Source of the DNA: Fimenecus sp045613065
GTDB lineage: Bacteria; Bacillota; Clostridia; Oscillospirales; Acutalibacteraceae
Reading direction: 5' to 3'
DNA: 58,002 nucleotides
NCBI GenBank assembly: GCA_045613065.1
Contig: JAZLAH010000006.1
Location: forward strand, 1 to 58,002
Shown here: piece by piece, positions 35,244-42,648 of the stretch
Layout of the letters: every line of letters starts with the position of its first letter
Position numbering within the stretch: position 1 is the first letter of the stretch
Notes under the pieces: model-generated
The model's input: only the letters and a program-made list of their open reading frames with translations
Databases searched by the model: none
What the model was told of the DNA's origin: nothing
Position numbers and translations under genes: made by a program

Positions 35244-35888
35244 TTAACCTCGATAATAATCAAATTTCTTTTCAATATGATTAAATAAAATTGTTAAACC
35301 ACCACAGAATGCAAGGAAGAATAATGCAGTATAGAACAACGGCCAGATAATACCCTGACTTGAGAAGTCAGTTGCTTCCATAAGAATTTCTGAAACTGCA
35401 ATTACTCGAGCAAGAGATGTATCTTTAACAAGTGTGATGATTTCGTTACTCATAGGAGGAATAATGCGTTTTATAACCTGCATTAAAACAACCTTGAAAA
35501 ATATTTGTGATTTTGTCATTCCAAGTACCTGACCAGCTTCATACTGTCCTTTTGGAATAGACTCAATACCACCTCTGTATATTTCAGAAAAATACGCAGA
35601 GTAATTAATTGCAAAAGCAATTAATGCTGCAGTCATACGTGATTTCATAGGTGTACCAAATACAAGCCCAGGAACGTAAAAGACCACAAAAAGCTGGAGC
35701 ATCAGAGGCGTACCTCTGATGACCCAGACAAATGCTTTTGTAATAAATTTTAAAGGTTTGAACTTTGACATTGAACCCATTGAAATAATAAGTCCAAGAG
35801 GCAAAGCCAATAACAATGTTGCACCAAACAAGTAGCAATTCTGTAAAAAGCCTTCTAATAACGTAAGGCTAACCTGTACAAAAGACAT
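35244..35888 (-). CDS. glnP: Polar amino-acid ABC transporter permease
   Basis: 214 residues with about five helices. HisM/GlnP-type features: WVIRGTPLMLQLFVVFYVPG and the EAA loop YEAGQVLGMTKSQIFFKVVL (about 119-138). A single permease gene implies a homodimeric channel. Ribosome site AGGAGTTTA; 17 bp after the binding-protein gene. The permease and ATPase are canonical even though the binding protein is not. Confidence 0.94.
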   Translation of the reverse strand: MSFVQVSLTLLEGFLQNCYLFGATLLLALPLGLIISMGSMSKFKPLKFITKAFVWVIRGTPLMLQLFVVFYVPGLVFGTPMKSRMTAALIAFAINYSAYFSEIYRGGIESIPKGQYEAGQVLGMTKSQIFFKVVLMQVIKRIIPPMSNEIITLVKDTSLARVIAVSEILMEATDFSSQGIIWPLFYTALFFLAFCGGLTILFNHIEKKFDYYRG

Positions 35889-35905
35889 TAAATTAAACTC
35901 CTAAA

Positions 35906-36703
35906 TTAGTCAGCTTTAACAACAACTGCCTGTTTATTTTCCATATAAGGAATTGAAATCTGCATATTTTCTGCTCTTTCTTCGGTAATTGTCATACCAT
36001 TCCAGATACAGTCAATATTTTTACTTGCAAGTTCTGTTTCTTTTGAGTTCCAATCAATTACCTGGAATTCGATTTCAAGACCAAGTTTTGCACCAACAGC
36101 CTTAGCAAATTCTGTTTCAAAACCGATAAGCTCATCATTTGCATCTTTGTAGTTCATTGGAGCAAAAAGAGTAATACCAACAACAAGTTTGCCCTTATTC
36201 TGAATGTATTCCCAGTCAGATTCTTCAGCTTTTACTTCTTCATAAGTACCATCACCAAGAAGAAGGTCCTGAAGCTTATATTTTGCAGCGATTTCAGCAA
36301 GTGTTCCATCTGCTTTGAGTTCGTTGATTGCTTTGTTTACATAGTTTACAGCATCTGAACCTTTTCTAAAAGCAATACCATATTCTTCAGGTGCAAATGA
36401 TACATCTTCAATAAGTTTAAGGTCAGCATAGTCTGTACCCTCACCGATTGAACCAATTGACATAACATAGTCGATAACAGCCATATCAGCAGTTCCTGAC
36501 TTAACTTCCATAAGAGCCTTAGCCTGTGTATCAACAGGTGTCTTTGTGCAATCTGCGAAATAATCGTCAGTATTCATAACTTCTTCACCTGCTGAACCAG
36601 CTTCAGCAACAACAATTTTAGCTTCGTTTCCGCCACATGCAGAGAAGCAAAGAGCAACCATAAGTACTGCCATAATAACAGCAAGTAATTTTTTCATTTT
36701 CAT
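35906..36703 (-). CDS. Amino-acid-binding lipoprotein (family 3) in circularly permuted order
   Basis: 265 residues. Lipobox CFSAC with Cys23. The mature protein starts with what is normally the second lobe: IVVAEAGSAGEEV (30-42, usually around residue 130), KSGTADMAVIDYV (68-80), EEYGIAFRKGSDAVNYVNKA and GTLAEIAAKYKL (133-144, the usual C-terminal end). After a linker (146-168) comes the usual N-terminus: NKGKLVVGITLFAPMNYKD, ELIGFETEFAKAVGAKLGLE and NGMTITEERAENM (Arg243, carboxylate-binding), stopping after the first hinge strand AVVVKAD. All lobes are present, so ligand binding is plausible. Ligand unknown (polar amino acid or cystine by family). Confidence 0.9.
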   Translation of the reverse strand: MKMKKLLAVIMAVLMVALCFSACGGNEAKIVVAEAGSAGEEVMNTDDYFADCTKTPVDTQAKALMEVKSGTADMAVIDYVMSIGSIGEGTDYADLKLIEDVSFAPEEYGIAFRKGSDAVNYVNKAINELKADGTLAEIAAKYKLQDLLLGDGTYEEVKAEESDWEYIQNKGKLVVGITLFAPMNYKDANDELIGFETEFAKAVGAKLGLEIEFQVIDWNSKETELASKNIDCIWNGMTITEERAENMQISIPYMENKQAVVVKAD

Positions 36704-36747
36704 AATAATAACTCCTTTTTAATATATTAAAGTATTAATGTAATATT

Positions 36748-36776
36748 ATGATACAATATTTAGTATGTTTTGTCAA
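36748..36776 (-). promoter_or_regulatory. Promoter of the amino-acid transporter operon
   Basis: Minus strand TTGACA (36776-36771), 17-bp spacer, TATCAT (36753-36748). It lies 3 bp beyond the stop codon of the preceding gene. Confidence 0.78.
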
Positions 36777-36779
36777 TAT

Positions 36780-37307
36780 CTATTGAATCTCTAACACAAG
36801 TTTTTTAAACAAAATTTCGGCTTTTTCACACTCTGTTGCTGATTCTTTAGATTTCTTGAACACGAGCATAACAGATAAAGAAATAAGACCACTTAAAAAA
36901 GCTGCTGAAAATTTACTCAGTGCTCCATTTTTAAACAAATAAAACAGATATGCAACAATAGCACATACTGCAATAACATATACAAATCTGATAAGCGGAT
37001 CAAACAACTTATCATATACCATCGCATATTCAATAAATGTCCCATTGGAGTCTGCACCTATGTCAACAAGATAATGAAATCTGTCAAAAGTAAGTGGTTG
37101 AAGTTGTCTATTTCTTGTATAAATGTATTTTACTTTATACATTTTATCAAGTTTATCATATTTACCGAAAATTCCTGTCATATCGTCTTCTGCAGTAGGA
37201 TTTTTAAAAGCAACATTAAGCTTTTCTCTTGTTTCAAGAGTTGACATATTAACATAGATTTTCTTTGACTCACCCAAAAGTTTATAATGAGTTTTATTTA
37301 TATTCAT
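36780..37307 (-). CDS. Unknown protein with two C-terminal membrane helices
   Basis: I do not recognise this 175-residue protein. A soluble N-terminal part (about 1-103) contains strand-like segments such as KMYKVKYIYTRNRQ and FDRFHYLVDIGADSNGTFIEY. Two hydrophobic helices follow (about 107-126 and 134-151), then a charged tail KKSKESATECEKAEILFKKL. No signal peptide. Own promoter; ribosome site GGTGATATAA. No terminator separates it from the amino-acid transporter promoter just downstream. No functional prediction. Confidence 0.78.
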   Translation of the reverse strand: MNINKTHYKLLGESKKIYVNMSTLETREKLNVAFKNPTAEDDMTGIFGKYDKLDKMYKVKYIYTRNRQLQPLTFDRFHYLVDIGADSNGTFIEYAMVYDKLFDPLIRFVYVIAVCAIVAYLFYLFKNGALSKFSAAFLSGLISLSVMLVFKKSKESATECEKAEILFKKLVLEIQ

Positions 37308-37323
37308 TTATATCACCACACTT

Positions 37324-37352
37324 ATTTTATAATAAAAATAAATTATTTTCAA
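37324..37352 (-). promoter_or_regulatory. Promoter of the unknown membrane-protein gene
   Basis: Minus strand TTGAAA (37352-37347), 17-bp spacer, TAAAAT (37329-37324). Confidence 0.58.
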
Positions 37353-37353
37353 G

Positions 37354-37382
37354 TTGAAAAGAACTTTAATCTGTGATATATT
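37354..37382 (+). promoter_or_regulatory. Promoter of the RluA-family gene
   Basis: TTGAAA (37354-37359), 17-bp spacer, TATATT (37377-37382), back-to-back with the minus-strand promoter, whose TTTCAA ends one base before it. Confidence 0.62.
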
Positions 37383-37409
37383 ATCTTATAAATTTATTTG
37401 AGGTGCAAA

Positions 37410-38372
37410 ATGAAAAGTTTCGTAATTAATAAAAATGACGCTGACCAACGTCTTGATAAATTCATAACAAAAAGCGTACCTTTACTTCCAAAAACTCTTT
37501 TGTATAAATACATTCGTATAAAGAGAATCAAGGTAAATGGTAAACGAGCAGAAATATCAACACGACTCAACATTGGTGATGTTATTGATATGTATATTAA
37601 TGATGAATTTTTCCAGAAAGCACCTGAAAAATATGATTTCTTGAAAGCATCTAAAAATCTCAATATAATTTATGAAGATGAAAATATTATTCTTTGTGAT
37701 AAAAAAGTGGGGATACTCTCCCACCCTGATGACAACGAATATATTGATACTTTGATTGGCAGAATCAAACGCTATCTTTATGAAAAAAATGAATACAAGC
37801 CTGATGATGAAAATTCTTTTGTGCCATCACTTGTAAATAGAATTGACCGTAATACTGGTGGTATTGTTATTGCAGCAAAAAATGCTGAAACGCTCCGAAT
37901 TCTCAACCAAAAAATGAAAGACCGTGAACTACATAAATTCTATCTTTGTATCGTTCACGGTGAAATCAAGAAAAAATCAGGACTTCTTGATGGCTACCTT
38001 GTTAAAGACGAAAATAAAAACAAGGTTACTGTTTCTAAAAAGAAAATGGATGACTCGAAAGAAATTCGAACTAAATATAATGTTATAGATACCGATAGTG
38101 AATTAAGCCTTGTTGAGGTCGAATTACTTACAGGTCGAACACATCAGATAAGAGCTCATTTTGCATCAATCGGTCATCCTCTTTTAGGTGACGGAAAATA
38201 TGGCACAAACGCTCAAAATAAGAAATACGGCTATAAAAAGCAATTCTTGTATTCATATAAGCTTGTATTTGATTTCACAACAGATGCAGGAATACTTGAA
38301 TATTTAAATCATAAAGAATTCACAGTTGAAGATGTATGGTTTAAAAATGAGTTTTATAATAAGGGATTATAA
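37410..38372 (+). CDS. RluA-family RNA pseudouridine synthase
   Basis: Isomerises uridines in rRNA or tRNA. About 320 residues from the ATG at 37410 (TTGAGGTG upstream; the in-frame TTG at 37398 contains that site). N-terminal S4-type RNA-binding region (about 12-65) with RLDKFITKSVPLLPKTLLYK. Catalytic Asp146 in NRIDRNTGGIV, the family RLDxxTSG motif with Ile and Gly variants. Then KFYLCIVHGE and GRTHQIRAHFASIGHPLLGD, both conserved. It is RluC/RluD-like in layout; target site unknown. Confidence 0.92.
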   Translation: MKSFVINKNDADQRLDKFITKSVPLLPKTLLYKYIRIKRIKVNGKRAEISTRLNIGDVIDMYINDEFFQKAPEKYDFLKASKNLNIIYEDENIILCDKKVGILSHPDDNEYIDTLIGRIKRYLYEKNEYKPDDENSFVPSLVNRIDRNTGGIVIAAKNAETLRILNQKMKDRELHKFYLCIVHGEIKKKSGLLDGYLVKDENKNKVTVSKKKMDDSKEIRTKYNVIDTDSELSLVEVELLTGRTHQIRAHFASIGHPLLGDGKYGTNAQNKKYGYKKQFLYSYKLVFDFTTDAGILEYLNHKEFTVEDVWFKNEFYNKGL

Positions 38373-38375
38373 GAA

Positions 38376-38402
38376 AAAGGACGGGTTAAAACCGTCCTTT
38401 AA
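38376..38402. terminator. Bidirectional terminator between RluA-family and ligA genes
   Basis: AAAGGACGG, loop GTTAAAA, CCGTCCTTT (9 bp). The plus strand continues AATCATTTT, the minus strand CTTTTTCTT. Confidence 0.8.
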
Positions 38403-40385
38403 TCATTTTATCATTTCTGCAAATTGTTCTTCGTTGATGATTGTTATGCCTAAATCAGTTGCTTTCTGAAGTTTTGAACCAGCTGCTTCACCTGCTAAAA
38501 CATAAGTTGTTTTCTTTGAAACTGATGAAGATGCTTTCCCACCATAGGACTCAATAATTTCTTGTGCCTCTTTTCGACCATATGTTGAAAGTGTACCTGT
38601 AAGGACAAATGTCATACCCTCAAAACGATTATCTTTGATTTCACGCTGACTTTCCATATTAAGACCAAATGCTTTTAAATCTTCAACCATTTGTTGAGTC
38701 TGTTCAAGAGAGAAGAATTCAGTAACTGAATCAGCCATAACTTCGCCAAAACCTTCGATATTTAAGATTTCTTCTTTAGTTGCTGAAATTATGTTATCAA
38801 GTGTTAAAAAGTGATCTGAAAGCAATTTTGAAGCCTTTTGACCTATATGACGAATACCAAATGCAAATACAAGCTTTGCAAGGTCATTTTCCTTGGACTT
38901 TTCAACTGCATTACGCATATTATCTGCACTCTTTTTGCCCATACCCTCAAGTTGAGCAATTTTACCGTAATCTATTCTGTAAATATCAGAAATTTTACCG
39001 ATTAATCTTTGATTTAATAATGTTTCAAGTACTGCATCACCAAGACCCTCAATATCCATAGCATCACGGGAACAGAAATGAATCAAAACTCGTAAAAGCT
39101 GTGCAGGACAATCGGGATTGTCACAACGAATTGCTGCTTCACCTTCTTCACGATGTACAGGCGAATTACATGACGGACAAAAATCAGGCATTTTGTATGG
39201 TGTTGAATTTTCACAATGTTCAACAACACAAAGAACCTCAGGAATAATATCCCCTGCTTTTCTGATTTTTACTGTATCACCTATTCTTATACCTTTTTCA
39301 TTAATGAAATCTTCGTTATGAAGAGTTGCACGGCTTACTGTTGAACCAGCTACAAGGACAGGTTCAAAAACTGCAGTTGGTGTGAGAACGCCAGTTCTAC
39401 CAACATTTATTTCGATATCAATGAGCTTTGTTTCCTTTTCTTCAGGAGGATACTTATATGCTAATGCCCATTTAGGAAATTTTGCAGTACTTCCAATCAC
39501 ATCACGCATTGAGAAATCATCAGTTTTAATAACTGCACCATCAATATCAAACGGCAATGTATAACGTATTTCTCCGATACGCTCAATTTCATTTAACGTA
39601 TCATCAATATTATTAAATTTATTAAAGAATGGAATTGTTTTAAAGCCTAACTCTTTTAAAAATACAAGTGACTCATAATGACCATTAATTTCTGCACCCT
39701 GAACCTGTTGAATATTAAAAACGTAAATATCAAGGTTTCGTTCTGCAGTAATTTTTGGATTTTTCTGTCTTATACTACCTGCTGCTGCATTTCGTGGATT
39801 TTTAAATGGTTTTTCACCATTAAGTTCTTGCTTTTCAACAATTTTTAAAAAGACCTCACGAGGCATATAAACCTCACCACGAACCTCAATAAAAGGAATA
39901 TCTTTGTTAAGTCTTAATGGAATCGATTTAACTGTACGAAGATTTGCTGTGATGTCTTCACCCTGAACACCATCACCACGGGTTGAACCTCGAGTAAACA
40001 CACCATTCACGTATTCGAGAGAAACTGACAGACCATCGATTTTAGGTTCGACAACATATTGAGCATTAGAAAAGACATCTTTTACCCTTTTATTAAAATC
40101 ACGAACCTCGTCGTGACTAAACGCATCCTGAAGACTTTCCATCTTAACTGTATGAACTACTGTTTCAAAGAGTCCATCAGCCTGTCCACCTACTCGATGA
40201 GTTGGTGAATCAGGTGCCAAAAGTTCAGGATATTCCTTTTCAATAGAGTCAAGCTCACGCATAAGCATATCATACTCATAATCTTCGATATCATTTTCAT
40301 TTTCAACATAATATCGATAAATATGATGATTAAGCTCTTTACGAAGTTGTTCTGCTCTTATTTTTTTTTGTTCAAAATCGGTCAT
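38403..40385 (-). CDS. ligA: NAD-dependent DNA ligase
   Basis: Seals nicks in replication and repair using NAD. 660 residues, normal length. Domain Ia with YxxD-type N-terminus; adenylation motif VEPKIDGLS with Lys115; four-Cys zinc motif in CPSCNSPVHREEGEAAIRC and CDNPDCPAQ (about 405-430); helix-hairpin-helix repeats including LEGMGKKSADNM and IEGFGEVMADSV; C-terminal BRCT domain (about 588-660) with FVLTGTLSTYGRKEA. Ribosome site AGGTGACGTAA. Downstream in the sequence it converges on the RluA-family gene. Confidence 0.97.
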   Translation of the reverse strand: MTDFEQKKIRAEQLRKELNHHIYRYYVENENDIEDYEYDMLMRELDSIEKEYPELLAPDSPTHRVGGQADGLFETVVHTVKMESLQDAFSHDEVRDFNKRVKDVFSNAQYVVEPKIDGLSVSLEYVNGVFTRGSTRGDGVQGEDITANLRTVKSIPLRLNKDIPFIEVRGEVYMPREVFLKIVEKQELNGEKPFKNPRNAAAGSIRQKNPKITAERNLDIYVFNIQQVQGAEINGHYESLVFLKELGFKTIPFFNKFNNIDDTLNEIERIGEIRYTLPFDIDGAVIKTDDFSMRDVIGSTAKFPKWALAYKYPPEEKETKLIDIEINVGRTGVLTPTAVFEPVLVAGSTVSRATLHNEDFINEKGIRIGDTVKIRKAGDIIPEVLCVVEHCENSTPYKMPDFCPSCNSPVHREEGEAAIRCDNPDCPAQLLRVLIHFCSRDAMDIEGLGDAVLETLLNQRLIGKISDIYRIDYGKIAQLEGMGKKSADNMRNAVEKSKENDLAKLVFAFGIRHIGQKASKLLSDHFLTLDNIISATKEEILNIEGFGEVMADSVTEFFSLEQTQQMVEDLKAFGLNMESQREIKDNRFEGMTFVLTGTLSTYGRKEAQEIIESYGGKASSSVSKKTTYVLAGEAAGSKLQKATDLGITIINEEQFAEMIK

Positions 40386-40459
40386 TTACGTCACCTATTT
40401 TTCACTATGTTTTTAAAATAAATTCACACTTTTTGAGAATAATGTATAACGGTGATTAT

Positions 40460-40855
40460 ATGAAAAACTTAGATAAATACATTTTTATATTTCTTTTTGG
40501 TGGTTTTGGATATGGAATGTTAGAAATATTATTTCGTGGCTTTACACACTGGTCAATGATAATTACAGGTGGTTCGGCACTACTTATATTATATCTTATA
40601 TATGAATCCTTACCCAACATACCACTGTTTATTAAAGCATTCTTAGGTGCTTCTGCCATTACAGTAACAGAATTCACCGTGGGAATTATTGTAAACAAAG
40701 TGTTTTCTTTTGGTGTTTGGGACTACACCGATACCCCAGGTAATGTATTAGGAGTTATTACACCAATCTTCTCACTTTGCTGGTTTGCAATTTCTTTTGT
40801 TATGTTTTTTATTTTCGAATGTACAAATAGAATAATTAATTTGCAGAAATCCTGA
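40460..40855 (+). CDS. Small four-helix membrane protein, putative ABC-transporter type IV (CmpB-like) family
   Basis: About 131 residues, nearly all hydrophobic, four predicted helices. The motif FSFGVWDYTDTPGNVLGVITP (first 20 residues matter: WDY, P, N, G) resembles the conserved WDYS-x-P-x-N-x-G of Pfam ABC_trans_CmpB, a family without established function. GGTGATTAT precedes the ATG at 40460; in-frame starts at 40433 and 40442 lack such a site. Its stop overlaps the 3' end of the convergent GH27 gene by 20 bp. Confidence 0.75.
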   Translation: MKNLDKYIFIFLFGGFGYGMLEILFRGFTHWSMIITGGSALLILYLIYESLPNIPLFIKAFLGASAITVTEFTVGIIVNKVFSFGVWDYTDTPGNVLGVITPIFSLCWFAISFVMFFIFECTNRIINLQKS

Positions 40856-42557
40856 AAACTTTTACACCGTGAGGTTCAACAGTTGCACTGATTGTATCAC
40901 TTACAACAGTTTCTGTTTTATCCCACAATTCTTTACATAAATACGCTTTAGATGTTGGCAACGTTACATTAACAACATTATGAATATCAGTGAAATCACA
41001 AGACATTTCTGCTTTTGAATTAGTTTTATTGAATAAGCAAACGGCTACTTCATTATTCTCAAGAGGTTTTACAAGAATATCTTTTAACCCTGCTTTGATT
41101 CGTTTACACTGAATACCAAGTTTATCCTGATTTACTGCAATAACATCTTTATTTGTCAGTATCTTCAATACTTTATTATCAGCATCTACAGTTCCATCTG
41201 GTTTAATAAATTCTCTTATATCATTACCAAGAATAAGAGGAGCTGCCATCATAGACCACAATGTGAAATGCGATTTATTTTCTTCAAATGTAAGCTTTCC
41301 ATTGCCTACTTCAAGCATATCAGGGTCATTAAATGCACCTGGTCTAGCATATTCATCAAGTCTAACATTAACTTCATAAATACCTAAAACGGAGGTCCAA
41401 TTAGGCTGAATATCAGGAGTTGTTCTCCAGATATTTCCTGCTTTTCCGCCCCATTTCCAAGGTCTGTTCCATCCCCATTCACAAATTGAATAGAGAATTT
41501 TCTTTTCTTCACAATTATTTTCTTCTGCAAATTTCTTAGTAGCTTTAACAAGCTCTTTACCCATATTTTCATATTGGATAGCAGCACTATCCATTGGTGA
41601 ACCAACAGGATTAGTAATAGAGATTGTATTAACACCTTGTTTAAGTTGAATTTTAATCTGTCTTCTGCCTTCACGGGAAAAAGCTTTTTGTTCAGCTATA
41701 AAGAAATCATATTTATCCGTATTATTGACTGTAAGAACACAAAACTGTCCTTTACAAGTATTCTTTTTCATTACGAGTGTGAAGACATATTCACCATCAG
41801 ATGGAACAACAATGCTATTAAATTCAATTTTTCCAAGACCACTGCAAAGACCCTTTGCATAGCTTTGTCCATCGTTTTCATTAACTATTTTAGCATCTCC
41901 AGACAAGACTGCATCTTTTGCTTTGAATGTAAGTTCATTATCCAATCCATTACCAATAATTGAAATACTATCAATGTATGGTGCGTCGGTTGGAATCAAA
42001 ACATGATGACAATAGTCATATTTAAAGTATTCTATTCCCCATTCTGCAAAAGTTTCAGCATCAATTCTCTCGTTATAAAGAGATGCTGGTAAATCTTCAC
42101 AAGTCAATGTACCATTTGAGGAATATATACCAAGCTTTAATCCCATAGCATTAACTTGTTCTACAAGCCACTTTATTCCATGTGGAAATGTTGATAAATC
42201 TCCTTGCATTTTGCCATTTTCATCACGCATTGACGACTGCCAACAGTCATCAAGATTTATATAAGAATAACCAGCATCTGCAAGACCAGACTTTTTAACA
42301 GCTTCTGCAATTTCAAGAATCACATTTTCATCAATTCTCTGTCTGAAAGCATTCCAGCTTGACCATCCCATTGGTGGTGTCAAAGCGGCACCATTATTAT
42401 ACATTTCATCTTTAGTATAATGAATCTTTGTTTTTGCAAGTGCTTTTTTTATTTCACACTTTGGACAAATATCTTTTTTCTTTAAATAAAGAATGCCACT
42501 ACCGATTGCTGTACCAGCTGCAGCAAGACCTGATAAAACAGTTAATCCTTTTTTCAT
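40836..42557 (-). CDS. GH27 alpha-galactosidase with N-terminal anchor and inserted beta-sandwich-like domain
   Basis: 573 residues. N-terminal hydrophobic helix (about 5-25) followed by KKK and a CPKC pair (31-34): a membrane-anchored exported enzyme is likely. Catalytic barrel: PPMGWSSWNAF (61-71), NLDDCWQ, KLGIYSSNGTLTC, nucleophile Asp181 in FKYDYC, and acid/base Asp in FNDPDMLEVGNG (410-420). Between them (about 190-325) sits an extra domain with CBM-like strands (EYVFTLVMKKNT, GRRQIKIQLKQGVNTISI). A C-terminal beta domain follows. Cleaves alpha-galactosides by family. Its TAA lies within the end of the convergent small-membrane-protein gene. Confidence 0.92.
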   Translation of the reverse strand: MKKGLTVLSGLAAAGTAIGSGILYLKKKDICPKCEIKKALAKTKIHYTKDEMYNNGAALTPPMGWSSWNAFRQRIDENVILEIAEAVKKSGLADAGYSYINLDDCWQSSMRDENGKMQGDLSTFPHGIKWLVEQVNAMGLKLGIYSSNGTLTCEDLPASLYNERIDAETFAEWGIEYFKYDYCHHVLIPTDAPYIDSISIIGNGLDNELTFKAKDAVLSGDAKIVNENDGQSYAKGLCSGLGKIEFNSIVVPSDGEYVFTLVMKKNTCKGQFCVLTVNNTDKYDFFIAEQKAFSREGRRQIKIQLKQGVNTISITNPVGSPMDSAAIQYENMGKELVKATKKFAEENNCEEKKILYSICEWGWNRPWKWGGKAGNIWRTTPDIQPNWTSVLGIYEVNVRLDEYARPGAFNDPDMLEVGNGKLTFEENKSHFTLWSMMAAPLILGNDIREFIKPDGTVDADNKVLKILTNKDVIAVNQDKLGIQCKRIKAGLKDILVKPLENNEVAVCLFNKTNSKAEMSCDFTDIHNVVNVTLPTSKAYLCKELWDKTETVVSDTISATVEPHGVKVFRISAN

Positions 42558-42570
42558 AATAATACCTCAT

Positions 42571-42615
42571 AACGTAAAACAGGCCAGATGGTGTTCAACG
42601 CATCATCTGACCTGT
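42571..42615 (-). terminator. Terminator of the rpiR-cmk-plsC-ispH/rpsA operon
   Basis: On the minus strand ACAGG-T-CAGATG pairs with CATCTG-G-CCTGT (T-G wobble) across a 13-nt loop, then TTTTACG. It lies only about 20 bp upstream of the GH27 start codon. Confidence 0.78.
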
Positions 42616-42648
42616 AATTATTTAGTGTTACGGCCTTAATGCCGAATA

